DNA from: Desulfovibrio desulfuricans
Lineage (GTDB): Bacteria; Desulfobacterota; Desulfovibrionia; Desulfovibrionales; Desulfovibrionaceae
DNA: 64,000 nt
Assembly (NCBI RefSeq): GCF_024460775.1
Contig: NZ_JANFYZ010000001.1
Coordinates: 496,001-560,000, forward strand
Direction of reading: 5' to 3'
The notes beneath the pieces were generated by a model that saw nothing but the letters and a program-made list of their open reading frames with translations, did no database searches and was not told where the DNA came from. Below, piece after piece: positions 37,862 through 47,861 of this stretch (positions within the stretch are counted from its first letter, which is position 1; the number at the start of each line of letters is the position of its first letter). The translations under genes were made by a program, and so were the position numbers.

Positions 37862-38616
37862 ACACCACTTCTCCCCTGCTTGAACAACAGGCTCTTGTCA
37901 TATTTTCCGGCGGGCAGGATTCCGCCACTTGCCTCGCATGGGCGCTCAGCCGCTTCAAGCGGGTGCTGACGCTGGGTTTTGACTATGGGCAGCGTCACTC
38001 TGTGGAGCTTGACTGCCGCAAGCGCGTGCGCGAGGGCATTGCCGCCCTCAACCCGCAATGGGCGCAGCGCATGGGGCCGGATGCCCTGCTTAATCTCGAT
38101 ATTTTCCGCCAGCTTGCAGACACGGCTCTGACCTCTGACGCGCCAATAGAAGAGCACTGCGCCAACGGCCTGCCCAACACCTTTGTGCCGGGGCGCAACC
38201 TCATATTTATTCTGCACGCCGCTGCCTGGGCCTATGCCAAGGAAATCCGCCACATGGTGCTGGGCGTCTGCCAGAGCGATTACTCCGGCTATCCCGACTG
38301 CCGGGACGACAGCATCAAGGCCATGCAGGTTGCCATTAACAGCGGCATGGACGCCAATTTTACGCTGCACACGCCGCTCATGTGGCGCAGCAAAAAGGAC
38401 GCCTGGATGCTGGCCCGCAGCCTTGGCGGCGATGCGCTGGTGAACCTGATTGTGGAAGAAAGCCACACCTGCTACATGGGCCAGCGCGGGCAGCGCTACC
38501 CCTGGGGCTATGGATGCGGCGACTGCCCAGCCTGCCGCCTGCGCGCTGCGGGTTACGCCGCCTATGCCGAGGCGCAGGCAGCCTGCGCGCAAAACCCGCT
38601 AGAGGAACAGGCCTGA
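37858..38616 (+). CDS. queC: 7-cyano-7-deazaguanine synthase QueC
   Basis: QueC turns carboxy-deazaguanine into preQ0 with ATP and ammonia in queuosine synthesis. The P-loop [17 protein letters not shown] is at residue 14, and [30 protein letters not shown] and [20 protein letters not shown] are family motifs. Zinc ligands are seen in HTCYMGQRG and [17 protein letters not shown] near the C-terminus. The 252 aa are slightly longer than usual. It overlaps the nuclease gene by 4 bases and the next gene by 1 base. Other que genes are not in the window. Confidence 0.95.
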   Translation: MNTTSPLLEQQALVIFSGGQDSATCLAWALSRFKRVLTLGFDYGQRHSVELDCRKRVREGIAALNPQWAQRMGPDALLNLDIFRQLADTALTSDAPIEEHCANGLPNTFVPGRNLIFILHAAAWAYAKEIRHMVLGVCQSDYSGYPDCRDDSIKAMQVAINSGMDANFTLHTPLMWRSKKDAWMLARSLGGDALVNLIVEESHTCYMGQRGQRYPWGYGCGDCPACRLRAAGYAAYAEAQAACAQNPLEEQA

Positions 38617-39161
38617 TGTCCAAAAAACTGCTCAGCGCGGCTCAGGGTGTGGAAGCGGCCTGCATTCTGTTTCAGCTCAACAGCAAGACCGCCGACATCA
38701 TCAATATGGCCAGCGGCGCTCAGATGCCCGATGAATATCTGTCAGGCCCGGGTGCGGATATGTTCTGCGCGGAGTGGCGGGCCTTTGTGCACGCGGTGGT
38801 TACGGCCGCCATCATGCACCACGCGCCCAATACCGTATTTTTGGCCTATCTGCGCCAGACGGGCAATCTGCTGGCCGCAGCCAGCAATAATTTTGACAGC
38901 GCGGACGAAAAAGCGGTCAACGCTGCCCTCAACGCCTTTGTGGACGGCCCCTTTGCCGAATACATGCCCCTGCTTGCGCAGGAACAGCAGGTTCGCTGCC
39001 CGGAACTGTTCTGTCAGCGCCTTGCGGTGCAGGCCGCCAACCTGCGCGGTCAGGCCACCCCGCCGGACGATCACGCCAAGGCCCGCCTCGCTGCTGTTAT
39101 GGCCCTGATTATCAGCGCAGTGTGGGACAAGCTGGAGCAATACGATATTCAGCCAGACTAG
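38616..39161 (+). CDS. Helical protein of unknown function coupled to queC
   Basis: The ATG overlaps the queC stop (TGATG), and AGAGGAA lies upstream, so start and coupling are well supported. The 181-aa product is mostly alpha-helical and Ala-rich with no signal peptide: [20 protein letters not shown], then AAIMHHAPNTVFLAYLRQTG and a C-terminal helix LAAVMALIISAVWDKLEQYD. I do not recognise the family, and no catalytic motif stands out apart from a His-His pair in the MHHAP segment. A perfect palindromic terminator ends the transcript after it. Confidence 0.75.
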   Translation: MSKKLLSAAQGVEAACILFQLNSKTADIINMASGAQMPDEYLSGPGADMFCAEWRAFVHAVVTAAIMHHAPNTVFLAYLRQTGNLLAAASNNFDSADEKAVNAALNAFVDGPFAEYMPLLAQEQQVRCPELFCQRLAVQAANLRGQATPPDDHAKARLAAVMALIISAVWDKLEQYDIQPD

Positions 39162-39244
39162 AACGCGTAGGGCGGAATACTTCCATTCTGATCCAGCAAG
39201 CATAGGACGCACTGCCGCAAATTAGTTTTTCTCCCACACAATAC

Positions 39245-39286
39245 AAAACTGCCGGGATTTTGATGCATCAAAATCCCGGCAGTTTT
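39245..39286. terminator. Perfect palindromic bidirectional terminator
   Basis: AAAACTGCCGGGATTTTGAT (39245-39264) is followed by its exact reverse complement through 39286. The hairpin has T-runs on both strands and lies between the convergent queC cluster (plus) and dxs (minus). Confidence 0.92.
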
Positions 39287-39311
39287 ATTTTCAAGAACTT
39301 CTATTGCCCTA

Positions 39312-41210
39312 TTACTTTCCCAAAAGTTCCAGCATGGCCTCGGCAATATTGTTGGTGCGCAGGCCCACAAGTTCGCGCAGACGCAACTGGCTGCCGTGCT
39401 CCACAAAATGGTCGGGCAGACCAAGGCGTTTGATGCGCTGGCCGCGCATGAGGCCACGATCATTCCAGAATTCCAGCACTGCGGATGAAAAACCGCCAGC
39501 CAACACGCCTTCTTCCACCATAAGAATACGGTCAAAGTTTTGGGCGATTTCGGCCAGTTGTTCTTCCGGCAAGGGTTTGATCCAGACCGGGTCGAACACA
39601 AGGGGCTTCACACCTGTTTGCCGCTCCACCATGGCCGCAGCTTCCAGCGCAGGATGCGCGCGGTTGCCCACGGCTATCACCGCAAGGCCTTCGCCCTGTT
39701 GCAGCACTTCGCCCCGGCCGGGGGTCAACAGCCGCGGCGCGCCGTCAGGGGCAACGCCAAAGGCGCTGCCGCGCGGATACCGCAGGGCGCACGGGCCGGG
39801 ATGGCACAAAGCCGTGTGCAGGCTATGACGCAGCAAATTTTCATCGCGCGGGGCCAGCATGGAGATATTGGGAATATGCCGCAGATAGGCGATATCAAAG
39901 GCCCCGTGGTGGGTCGCTCCATCCTCGCCCACAAGGCCTGCGCGGTCTACGCAGAAGGTAACGGGCAGATTTTGCAGACATACATCGTGCACAACCTGAT
40001 CGTACGAGCGCTGCAAAAAGGTGGAATACACGGCCAGCGCGGGCCGATAGCCCTGGCTGGCAAGGCCCGCCGCAAAGGTCACGGCGTGCTGCTCGCAAAT
40101 GCCCACATCCACAAAGCGGTCGGGGAAACGCGCGCGGAACTTGTCCGTGCCTGTGCCTTCGGGCATGGCCGCCGTGATAGCAATGATCTTGTCGTTATGC
40201 TCGGCAAGCTCTGTCAGCGTATTGCTGAACACCGTGGTGAACGAGGGCAGCTTGGCTGTGGAAGCCACAGGCTGCCCGGTTTCGGGCGTGAACAGGCCGA
40301 TGCCGTGGTACAGTGTGGGATTTTTCTCCGCCGGGCCGTAGCCCTTGCCCTTCTGGGTGCGCACGTGCAGCAGCACCGGGCCGTCCTCAATGGCGGCGGC
40401 CATTTCCAGATGGCGGCGCAGGCTTGTGATGTCGTGCCCGTCCACCGGGCCGATGTAGTTGAAGCGAAACGCCTCAAACAGCATGCCCGGCGTAAAGAAC
40501 GACTTGAAGCTCCATTCGCCGCGCATGGCGTATACGGCCAGCTTTTGGCCGATGCGCGGAATGGAGCGCAGGAAATTAAGCACTTCCTTGCGGGTTTGCC
40601 GCACCCAGCGCTGCGAAAGCGTGCGGCTCAAAAACAGCGAAAGCGCGCCCACATTGGGCGAAATGGACATTTCATTGTCGTTGAGCACCACAATGAGCCG
40701 CCGCCCCATGTGCCCGGCAAGGTTCAGGCCCTCAAAGGCCTCGCCCGCCGTCAGCGAGCCATCGCCGATAACGGCCAGCACGTGATGCTTGAGACAGGAA
40801 AGATCGCGGGCCAAAGCCATGCCCAGAGCCGCAGAAATGGACGTGGAAGAATGCCCCACGCCAAAATGGTCGTACGGGCTTTCTGCCATGCGCGGAAAGC
40901 CAGAAATGCCGCCAAAAGACCGCAGGGTGTGAAAATTCTTGGCGCGCCCGGTCAGCAATTTGTAGGCGTAGGCCTGATGCCCCACGTCCCAGATGAGCTT
41001 GTCGTGCTCCACATTAAAGGTCGCCAGCAGGGCCAGCGTCAGCTCAACCACGCCCAGAGAGGGCGCAAGATGCCCGCCGTTGCGGGAGACGGTTTCAATG
41101 ATGCGGCTGCGCACCTCGCCAGCCAGTTGGGCAAGCTGCGCGTCAGAAAATTTGTTCAGTTGCGCCGGGCTGCTCACAGCATCCAGCAATGGGCTTTCTG
41201 TGGTGTCCAT
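39312..41210 (-). CDS. dxs: 1-deoxy-D-xylulose-5-phosphate synthase
   Basis: Dxs condenses pyruvate and glyceraldehyde 3-phosphate with thiamine diphosphate, the first step of the MEP isoprenoid pathway. The 632 aa show DVGHQAYAYKLLTGR, the thiamine-binding motif GDGSLTAGEAFEGLN, YIGPVDGHDITSL, and in the C-terminal half FAAGLASQGYRPALAVYSTF and GEDGATHHGAFDIAYLR. The length is normal. The start ATG is immediately next to the ispA stop (no gap), so it is translated from the xseA-to-dxs operon. A terminator lies 25 bases beyond its stop. Confidence 0.97.
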   Translation of the reverse strand: MDTTESPLLDAVSSPAQLNKFSDAQLAQLAGEVRSRIIETVSRNGGHLAPSLGVVELTLALLATFNVEHDKLIWDVGHQAYAYKLLTGRAKNFHTLRSFGGISGFPRMAESPYDHFGVGHSSTSISAALGMALARDLSCLKHHVLAVIGDGSLTAGEAFEGLNLAGHMGRRLIVVLNDNEMSISPNVGALSLFLSRTLSQRWVRQTRKEVLNFLRSIPRIGQKLAVYAMRGEWSFKSFFTPGMLFEAFRFNYIGPVDGHDITSLRRHLEMAAAIEDGPVLLHVRTQKGKGYGPAEKNPTLYHGIGLFTPETGQPVASTAKLPSFTTVFSNTLTELAEHNDKIIAITAAMPEGTGTDKFRARFPDRFVDVGICEQHAVTFAAGLASQGYRPALAVYSTFLQRSYDQVVHDVCLQNLPVTFCVDRAGLVGEDGATHHGAFDIAYLRHIPNISMLAPRDENLLRHSLHTALCHPGPCALRYPRGSAFGVAPDGAPRLLTPGRGEVLQQGEGLAVIAVGNRAHPALEAAAMVERQTGVKPLVFDPVWIKPLPEEQLAEIAQNFDRILMVEEGVLAGGFSSAVLEFWNDRGLMRGQRIKRLGLPDHFVEHGSQLRLRELVGLRTNNIAEAMLELLGK

Positions 41211-42104
41211 TTAGGCCGCCCTCGTTACCGTGTAGTCGGCCAATGCCCGCAGAAAATCCGCTTCCTGCCCGTCAAACGGGGCCAGCGCGGCCTGCGCGGC
41301 CTGAGCCTGCGCACGCGCCAGTTCCCGGCTTTTTTCAAGCCCCAGCAGGGCGGGATAGGTGCTCTTGCCCTGCTCCTCGTCGCTGCCCGCAGGTTTGCCC
41401 AGAGTTTCAGTGTCGGAAACCACATCAAGGATGTCGTCCGCAATCTGAAATGCCACGCCAAGCGCAGCGCCGTAGGCGGCAATGGCCTCGCGCGCGGGCG
41501 TTTCCGCACCGGCAAGAATGGCCCCGCATACGCATGATGCCCGCAGCAGCGCCCCAGTTTTCATGGCGTGCACGGCGCGCATCTGCTCAAGCGTGATGGA
41601 AGACGCGCCCGTATAGATCATGTCCCATTCCTGCCCGCCCACCATGCCGGAAGACCCCGCCGCAAACGAAAGCTCGGCAACGGCGTCCAGCACACGATCA
41701 GGGGATTCCGCAGTGCGGCACATGACCATGAATGCGTCCGTCAGCAGGCCATCGCCCGCCAGTATGGCCGTGGCTTCATCAAAAGCTTTGTGGTTCGAGG
41801 GCTTGCCCCGGCGCAGATCATCGTTATCCATGGCGGGGAGGTCGTCATGGATGAGCGAATAGGTGTGGATCATCTCGATAGCGGCAGCAAAGGGCATGCT
41901 GCGCTGGGGCGAAAGACCGCACAGGGCGGCAGTGCTCAGGCACAAAACAGGGCGCAAACGCTTGCCCCCGGCTTGCAGGCTGTACAGCATGGAATCCTTG
42001 AGCCTCTGCGGCACATCGCGGCCGTCAAGACAGGTGGCCAGATAGGCTTCCACATCCTTGCCCCGCGCGTGCAGCAGGGCCTTCATGTCAGCAACGCTCA
42101 TCAT
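41211..42104 (-). CDS. ispA: Polyprenyl (farnesyl) diphosphate synthase
   Basis: This enzyme condenses isopentenyl and dimethylallyl diphosphate to geranyl and farnesyl diphosphate. The 297 aa carry GGKRLRPVLCLSTAALCG, the first Asp-rich motif HDDLPAMDNDDLRRGKPSNH, and the second motif FQIADDILDVVSDTE. The sequence around the first motif is typical of IspA. Two adjacent ATG codons (42104 and 42101) are both possible starts. It lies 3 bases after xseB and directly before dxs. Confidence 0.94.
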   Translation of the reverse strand: MMSVADMKALLHARGKDVEAYLATCLDGRDVPQRLKDSMLYSLQAGGKRLRPVLCLSTAALCGLSPQRSMPFAAAIEMIHTYSLIHDDLPAMDNDDLRRGKPSNHKAFDEATAILAGDGLLTDAFMVMCRTAESPDRVLDAVAELSFAAGSSGMVGGQEWDMIYTGASSITLEQMRAVHAMKTGALLRASCVCGAILAGAETPAREAIAAYGAALGVAFQIADDILDVVSDTETLGKPAGSDEEQGKSTYPALLGLEKSRELARAQAQAAQAALAPFDGQEADFLRALADYTVTRAA

Positions 42105-42107
42105 CGC

Positions 42108-42368
42108 CTATTCCGCCTCCTCTTCTGCGTTCAGCCCGCTTGCCGCCACAGGGCGTGACTCAAGGGGACGAGCCTGACCATCCTGCCAGATTTCAAGCTC
42201 GTGCCGGGCTTTGTCGAGCTGCTCGCGGCAATAGCGCGAGCACGCCGCTCCTTCCTTATACAGGGCCATGCCCTTTTCCAGGGGCAGGTCGCCGCTTTCA
42301 AGCGCCGCCACGATCTCCTGAAGCCGGGCCATCTTTTTTTCAAAAGTATTGTCTGTCTTGGCGCTCAT
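42108..42368 (-). CDS. xseB: Exodeoxyribonuclease VII small subunit
   Basis: XseB forms the helical subunits that assemble with XseA in exonuclease VII. The 86 aa begin with the conserved FEKKMARLQEIVAALESGDL then PLEKGMALYKEGAACSRYC, the family signature; the last 25 residues are acidic and less conserved. The start overlaps the stop of the M23 peptidase gene by 4 bases. The large subunit xseA is two genes upstream. Confidence 0.93.
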   Translation of the reverse strand: MSAKTDNTFEKKMARLQEIVAALESGDLPLEKGMALYKEGAACSRYCREQLDKARHELEIWQDGQARPLESRPVAASGLNAEEEAE

Positions 42369-43297
42369 GGATTGTTTCCCCTGGCGTTCCCGGTTGTCAA
42401 AAAGGGCTGCGGGTCAACCGACTCGCCCTGAACCAGAAGCGAAAGATGCAGATGCGGCCCGGTAACGCGACCCGTGGCCCCTACCAGCCCGATAACCTGC
42501 CCCTTGCGCACCCGATCGCCATTTTGCACCAGTATTTCAGAGAGGTGCAGATACGCGGTGAACACCCCTTCGCCGTGATTGATGTACACTACATTACCAG
42601 AGAAGTACAAATTCCCCGTAAGGCCCACCTGACCATCGGCGCAGGCAAGCACAGGCTGCCCCTGCTGGCCGCGCAGATCAAGGCCCTTGTGCACCCCGCG
42701 CGGCTGCCCGTTGAACACGCGTTTGAGGCCGTACAGGCTTGAAACATCGCCGGGCACAGGCCGCACAAAGGGCAGCACCCAGAAGCGTTCGGGCAGACGC
42801 TGGGCCAGGGCCTGGCGCACAAGTTCCCTGTCGGCCTTGATGCGCGCCATTTCCGCCGCCGGGGGATCAACGTATTTTTTATCAACGTTCAGTTTCTGCA
42901 CCGGGCGGTCTTTGTCAAAAAAAGCGATCTTGCGCACTACTGCGGGGGCATCCTTGCCGTTGCCCGTGGAGACGGCAAGATCACGCGCGGATTCCTTTTC
43001 TTCCAGCGGCACGGGCAGCAACATGACGGCCTGCCAGCGCGTTGCAGCGCCCGCAGCGGTATTGGCGCTCACCTGCTCCGCCCTGGCCTCGTAGGTTTTG
43101 CCCAGCCAGCGGAACGTAAAGGACTTTGCGGGCGCGTCGCTCACCGCCAGGGCGGGAAAGGCATCCCCCCTGGCTACGGATTCAGGCGCGTCAAGCGCGA
43201 GGGCTGGCGTGGGGGATGGCGCAGCCAGAACGGCTGTAGGAACAAAAATAAAAGCCCCCGCCAACAGAACCACGAGCATGCGCGTGAGCACAGACAT
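42365..43297 (-). CDS. Exported M23-family (LytM-type) metallopeptidase
   Basis: The 310-aa protein begins with a signal peptide (MLVVLLAGAFIFVPTAVLAA within residues 7-27) and ends in an M23 domain of about 115 residues. GVHKGLDLRGQQGQPVLACA contains the first His/Asp zinc ligands (HKGLD), and GATGRVTGPHLHLSLL holds the HLH ligand. A Lys/Asp-rich middle region (residues 85-170) separates the two. Enzymes of this type cut peptidoglycan cross-links or activate amidases. It is inserted between xseA and xseB with 1- and 4-base overlaps. Confidence 0.9.
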   Translation of the reverse strand: MSVLTRMLVVLLAGAFIFVPTAVLAAPSPTPALALDAPESVARGDAFPALAVSDAPAKSFTFRWLGKTYEARAEQVSANTAAGAATRWQAVMLLPVPLEEKESARDLAVSTGNGKDAPAVVRKIAFFDKDRPVQKLNVDKKYVDPPAAEMARIKADRELVRQALAQRLPERFWVLPFVRPVPGDVSSLYGLKRVFNGQPRGVHKGLDLRGQQGQPVLACADGQVGLTGNLYFSGNVVYINHGEGVFTAYLHLSEILVQNGDRVRKGQVIGLVGATGRVTGPHLHLSLLVQGESVDPQPFLTTGNARGNNP

Positions 43298-44826
43298 CAG
43301 CTATTCCGTCCTTGTTTTTTGGCAACCGGCAACGCGCCTGTATCAGAGTCGGGCGAAGCGTCTGGCGCAACGTCTGGCAGCACCTTGTTGACCACGGCGG
43401 CAAGGCTGCCATCCGCCAGCCGCACCGTGATGGCGCTGCCCGCAGGAGCCTCCGTCACCGTGCGCAGCAGGCCGCCATCCACGCCATGCACAAGGGCATA
43501 GCCGCGCTTGAGGGGCGCGAGGGGGTTGGCGGCTGCCAGAGCAAATTCGCATTTATCCAGTTCGCGCCCGGTGCGGGCAAGCATTTCCTGCCCTGCCGCC
43601 TGCAAGCGCTGCCGCGCGGCATCATACCGTTGTTCCTGCGCGGCCAGCATGCGCGGCATGGCCGCAGCCAGACTGGCGGAAAGAGCCTCTACCCTGCTGC
43701 CCAGCACATCCAGCCGCGAAGGGCTGAAGGCGTTCTGCAGGGCGCGCTCAAGCCTGTCGCGCCGGGCCTCTGTGGTGTCGAGCCACTGGCGCGCGGCCCT
43801 GTGCAAGGAACGGTGCAGACCGTCAAGCTGCTCCGCCAGGCGGGCCTGATGCCGCATGGGCGAAAACCAGCGCAGGGCGTTTTCAAACTGCGCGAGGCTC
43901 TGTCCCGCTGTTTCCAGCCGCCGCCGCGCCGCCCGCACAAGGGCCGCCTCCGCCTCGTCAACCTTTTGCATCAGCTCGGCCCGCGCGGGCCAGAGCAGTT
44001 GCGCCGCATGCGAGGGCGTTGCCGCGCGCAGGTCTGCCGTCATGTCGGCAAGGGTAACGTCCACCTCATGCCCGATGCCCGCCAGCACCGGCAGGCGCGA
44101 CTCAAACACTGCCTCGGCCACGGCTTCTTCATTAAAGGCCCACAAATCTTCCAGCGAGCCCCCGCCGCGCACCAGCACAACGGCCTGCGCCCAGCCCTGC
44201 GCATTGGCCTCGTGCAGCGCCCGTACAATGGAGGGGGCAGCATCCGCCCCCTGCACCAGAGCCGGGAACAGACGAATGCGCGCCCCGCTGCCCCGGCTGG
44301 CCGCAAGCTCCATAAAATCATGGATAGCCGCGCCCGTTGGGGAGGTGATAAGGGCCACGCGCTGCGGATCATACGGCAGGGGCCGTTTGCGCTCTTGGCT
44401 GAAATAGCCCAGAGCTGCCAGCTTGCGCTTGCTGGCCTCAAAGGCCTGCGCAAGCAACCCCTCGCCCGCTGGCTGCACCAGCTCCACGGCAAGCTGATAC
44501 TGGCCGCGCGGCGCATACAGGGTGATGCGCCCTGCGCACAGCACATCCAGCCCGTTGCGCAAAAGCTCCAGCGGCGAAGGACGCGGCGCGTCAAAAACCT
44601 CGCCTGTCAGGGGATCAAACCCCTGACTGTTCTGCCGCTGCATGTGCCTGAACCACACGCACTGCAACTGCGCATCGGCATCCTTGAGGGTAAAATAGAC
44701 GTGCCCGGAGCCGGGACGGGTCAGGTTGGTCACCTCGCCCCGCACCCAGACAAAGGGGAAACGTCCCTCAAGGGTTTTGCGCAGCTGTTCCGTGAGTTCA
44801 CGGACAGACAGTATGGCTTCCTGCAT
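43297..44826 (-). CDS. xseA: Exodeoxyribonuclease VII large subunit
   Basis: XseA is the catalytic subunit that degrades single-stranded DNA from both ends. The 509 aa start with an OB-fold (LTEQLRKTLEGRFPFVWVRG, then GHVYFTLKDADAQLQCVWFR). The conserved central motif is VALITSPTGAAIHDFMELAA, followed by VLVRGGGSLEDLWAFNEEAV and LPVLAGIGHEVDVTLADMTA. A long helical region from residue 290 to 430 matches the coiled coil that binds XseB. The last 30 residues are low complexity. Its stop overlaps the next ATG by 1 base. Confidence 0.96.
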   Translation of the reverse strand: MQEAILSVRELTEQLRKTLEGRFPFVWVRGEVTNLTRPGSGHVYFTLKDADAQLQCVWFRHMQRQNSQGFDPLTGEVFDAPRPSPLELLRNGLDVLCAGRITLYAPRGQYQLAVELVQPAGEGLLAQAFEASKRKLAALGYFSQERKRPLPYDPQRVALITSPTGAAIHDFMELAASRGSGARIRLFPALVQGADAAPSIVRALHEANAQGWAQAVVLVRGGGSLEDLWAFNEEAVAEAVFESRLPVLAGIGHEVDVTLADMTADLRAATPSHAAQLLWPARAELMQKVDEAEAALVRAARRRLETAGQSLAQFENALRWFSPMRHQARLAEQLDGLHRSLHRAARQWLDTTEARRDRLERALQNAFSPSRLDVLGSRVEALSASLAAAMPRMLAAQEQRYDAARQRLQAAGQEMLARTGRELDKCEFALAAANPLAPLKRGYALVHGVDGGLLRTVTEAPAGSAITVRLADGSLAAVVNKVLPDVAPDASPDSDTGALPVAKKQGRNS

Positions 44827-44878
44827 GGTGCTCCGCGTGCGGCAGTATATCAGAAAACGTCGTTGAGATTTTGTTGCT

Positions 44879-44903
44879 GAAGGGGCGCTAAAAGCGCCCC
44901 TTC
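44879..44903. other. Perfect hairpin between proS and xseA
   Basis: GAAGGGGCGCT (44879-44889) and AGCGCCCCTTC (44893-44903) form an 11-bp perfect stem with a 3-base loop. Neither strand has a T-run after it, so termination is unproven. It lies 53 bases upstream of the xseA start in the 171-base gap after proS and may end or process the ispG-proS message. Confidence 0.5.
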
Positions 44904-44997
44904 TACCAAAACCAGCAGCTCTCCCCCTACTGCGTGCGTCATGTTCTGCATCACGCCCAATACAAAGGGGAAGGCTTGTTTTTCGTCAGTACAGCCC

Positions 44998-46728
44998 CTA
45001 GGCCTGCTGCTGCGCCCACCCCTCGCGAACCTTGGCGGCCCAGTCAGAAAAAGCTTCAGCCATTGCATCGGCGGGCAGTTCGCCCTTTTCGCCGCTGCGG
45101 CGATCCTTACATTCCACAATGCCCTTGGCCAGACCCTTGCCGCCCACCACGAGCTGCATGGGAATACCCAACAAATCCGCATCCTTGAACTTGACGCCGG
45201 GGCGTTCGTCACGGTCGTCCATGAGTACATCCACGCCCATATCCTTGAGCATGGCGTAAATCTGCTCGACCTTGGCGTTGACCTCTTCATTGCGCGGGTC
45301 AAGGTTCAGCAGGATGCAGTCGTAAGGAGCCAGCGGCGGCGGGAACACAATGCCGTGCTCGTCGTTGTTCTGCTCGATAGCGGCTGCGGCCACGCGGGAA
45401 ACGCCGATGCCGTAACAGCCCATGATCATGATCTGTTCCTTGCCGTTTTCGTCAAGGAAGGCGGCATGCATGGCATCGCTGTATTTGCGGCCAAGCATGA
45501 ACACGTGGCCCACTTCGATGCCGCGCGTAAGCTCAATGCGGCCACCGCAGCGGGGGCATGTGTCTTCTGGCGTGATGGCGCGCAGATCGGCCCAGGCGGT
45601 CACCGTGGCGTCGCGCTTGAGGTCAACGTGCACAAGGTGGGCATCGCCGGCGTTGGCGCCTACCACATAATCTGTAGCGCCTTGCAGTTCGGCATCGGCG
45701 TAGACCGGAATTTCCAGCCCCACAGGCCCGGCAAAGCCCACAGGGGCCTTGGTGATCTGCTGCACGGTGGCGGCGTCGGCCATGACCACATCCTGCGCGT
45801 TGAGCAGGTTCTTGAGCTTGATGTCGTTCACTTCGCGGTCGCCGCGCACCAGCACGGCCACGGGCTTACCGTCCACCTTGAAGAGCATGGTCTTGACCAC
45901 GGAGGAGGCGGGCACGCCCAGCAGGGCCGCCACTTCTTCCACCGTGTGGGCATTGGGGGTGGCAACCTTCTCTGCCGGAGCGCAGGTCTCCGTGCAGGGT
46001 TTGCCGTTCCAGGCCACTTCGGCGCGCTCCACGTTGGCCGCGTAGTCGCAGTGATGGCAGAAAGCGATGGTGTCTTCGCCCGTTTCAGCCAGCACCATGA
46101 ATTCGTGCGAGAAGTTGCCGCCGATGGAGCCGGAGTCGGCCTCCACAGGGCGAAACTTGAGGCCAAGGCGCTGGAAAATACGCTTGTAGGCCGCGTGGCA
46201 GGCCCAGTAGTTCTGCTGTGCGCCTTCTTCCGTGGCGTCAAAGGAATAGCCGTCCTTCATGATAAATTCGCGCCCGCGCATAAGGCCGAAACGGGGGCGG
46301 ATTTCATCGCGGAACTTGGTCTGAATCTGGTACAGACGCACAGGAAGCTGACGGTAGGAGCGCACTTCGCCGCGCACGAGGTCGGTGATGACTTCTTCGT
46401 GCGTGGGGCCGAGGCAGTATTCGCGCTCGTTGCGATCCTTGAAGCGCAGCAGTTCCTTGCCGTAATGCTCCCATCGGCCCGATTCTTTCCACAGGTCGGC
46501 GGGCTGCACCATGGGCATGAGCAGTTCTTCAAAGTAGGCGACGGCCATTTCTTCGCGCACGACGCGGCTTATTTTTTCAATCACCTTCAGGCCCAGCGGC
46601 AGATAGGTGTACATGCCCGAAGTAAGCCTGCGCACCATACCGGCGCGCAGCAAAAGCTTGTGGCTGATTACCTCGGCATCCGCCGGAGATTCCTTGAGGG
46701 TGGGAATATAGCAGTTGCTGAAACGCAT
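44998..46728 (-). CDS. proS: Prolyl-tRNA synthetase (bacterial type with editing insertion)
   Basis: ProS charges tRNA-Pro. The 576 aa contain the class II core: [20 protein letters not shown] (motif 1 region), [20 protein letters not shown] and [20 protein letters not shown] (motif 2), and [17 protein letters not shown] (motif 3). Between motifs 2 and 3 a YbaK-like editing domain is seen ([37 protein letters not shown]), as in bacterial ProS. The C-terminal anticodon domain follows. The ATG overlaps the ispG stop by 1 base. Confidence 0.97.
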   Translation of the reverse strand: MRFSNCYIPTLKESPADAEVISHKLLLRAGMVRRLTSGMYTYLPLGLKVIEKISRVVREEMAVAYFEELLMPMVQPADLWKESGRWEHYGKELLRFKDRNEREYCLGPTHEEVITDLVRGEVRSYRQLPVRLYQIQTKFRDEIRPRFGLMRGREFIMKDGYSFDATEEGAQQNYWACHAAYKRIFQRLGLKFRPVEADSGSIGGNFSHEFMVLAETGEDTIAFCHHCDYAANVERAEVAWNGKPCTETCAPAEKVATPNAHTVEEVAALLGVPASSVVKTMLFKVDGKPVAVLVRGDREVNDIKLKNLLNAQDVVMADAATVQQITKAPVGFAGPVGLEIPVYADAELQGATDYVVGANAGDAHLVHVDLKRDATVTAWADLRAITPEDTCPRCGGRIELTRGIEVGHVFMLGRKYSDAMHAAFLDENGKEQIMIMGCYGIGVSRVAAAAIEQNNDEHGIVFPPPLAPYDCILLNLDPRNEEVNAKVEQIYAMLKDMGVDVLMDDRDERPGVKFKDADLLGIPMQLVVGGKGLAKGIVECKDRRSGEKGELPADAMAEAFSDWAAKVREGWAQQQA

Positions 46729-47801
46729 TACTGTGATTCCTTTTCGTTGAGCAGTTGTTGCAGTTCTTCCATAAAAGCCGCCAGCAGGGCCTCCTGCCCT
46801 TTGACCGAGCGGATGACCTCGCCCTTGCGAAATATGATGCCCTTGTCGCGCCCGCCCGCAACGCCCAGATCGGCCTCGCGGGCCTCGCCCGGCCCGTTGA
46901 CCACGCAGCCCATGACCGCCACCTTGATGTCGGCCTTGGAGGTAGCTAAGCGGTCTTCCACCGCGCGGGCCAGCGAAAACAGGTCAATCTCCGTGCGCCC
47001 GCAGGTGGGGCACGAGATGATTTCCGGCCCGCGCGAGCGCAGCCCAAGGGCGCGCAGTATTTCCCACGCCACGGTTACTTCTTCCACCGGGTCGGCGGTG
47101 AGCGAAACGCGCAGGGTGTCGCCAATGCCCTCGTGCAGCAGGATACCAAGCCCCACGGCAGATTTTACCGTGCCGCGCATGAGGCCCCCGGCCTCGGTAA
47201 CGCCGATGTGCAGGGGGTAGTCGCAAGCTTCGGCAAGCTTGCGGTAGGAGGCAATGGTATCAAGCACAGAGGAGGACTTGAGCGAAATTTTGGTATCGTA
47301 AAAACCGCGCGCCTCAAGCATGCGCACATGGGTGAGAGCGCTTTCCACCAGCGCCTCGGGGCAGGGGCCGCCGTACTGCTGGAGCAGGCGCTTTTCCACC
47401 GAGCCGGAGTTGACTCCAACGCGAATGACCGCCCCGTGGGCCTTGGCGGCATCCACCACGCGGTCCACGTGTTCCTTGGGGCCGATATTGCCGGGGTTGA
47501 TGCGCAGGCCTTCAAGCCCGGCCTCCAGCGAGGCCACGGCAAGGCGGTAATCAAAATGTATGTCCGCAATGAGCGGCAGGCGTGTACCCGCGCGGATGGC
47601 GGGCAGGGCCGCAACGGCAGCCTCGTCCGGCACAGCCACGCGCACGGCCTCGCAGCCGCGCGCCTCAAGCCGCGCAATCTGCGCAAGCGTTGCCTCGGCA
47701 TCGCGTGTGTCGGTATTGGTCATGCTCTGCACCATAACAGGCGCACCGCCGCCAATGGAAAGCCCGCCCAGACGGATGGCGCGGGTCGTGTGCTTTTGCA
47801 T
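46728..47801 (-). CDS. ispG: 4-hydroxy-3-methylbut-2-enyl-diphosphate synthase IspG (GcpE)
   Basis: IspG reductively opens MEcPP to HMBPP with a 4Fe-4S cluster. The 357 aa include [20 protein letters not shown] near the N-terminus, [29 protein letters not shown], and the cluster-binding [15 protein letters not shown] plus [20 protein letters not shown]. The frame continues up to 47843, but the ATG at 47801 has GAGGGAAGC in front and gives the family N-terminus. It is the first gene of the ispG-proS pair; dxs, the first enzyme of the same pathway, lies farther down the same strand. Confidence 0.96.
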   Translation of the reverse strand: MQKHTTRAIRLGGLSIGGGAPVMVQSMTNTDTRDAEATLAQIARLEARGCEAVRVAVPDEAAVAALPAIRAGTRLPLIADIHFDYRLAVASLEAGLEGLRINPGNIGPKEHVDRVVDAAKAHGAVIRVGVNSGSVEKRLLQQYGGPCPEALVESALTHVRMLEARGFYDTKISLKSSSVLDTIASYRKLAEACDYPLHIGVTEAGGLMRGTVKSAVGLGILLHEGIGDTLRVSLTADPVEEVTVAWEILRALGLRSRGPEIISCPTCGRTEIDLFSLARAVEDRLATSKADIKVAVMGCVVNGPGEAREADLGVAGGRDKGIIFRKGEVIRSVKGQEALLAAFMEELQQLLNEKESQ

Positions 47802-47861
47802 GCTTCCCTCACAAAAACAAGTGGAGCCACGGCGCAAAGCCACGGCACTCCGTAAACGAGT

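Noticed and set aside
39540-41537. A 665-codon open frame on the plus strand
   Set aside because: Antisense to dxs and part of ispA; shadow of GC-rich coding DNA.
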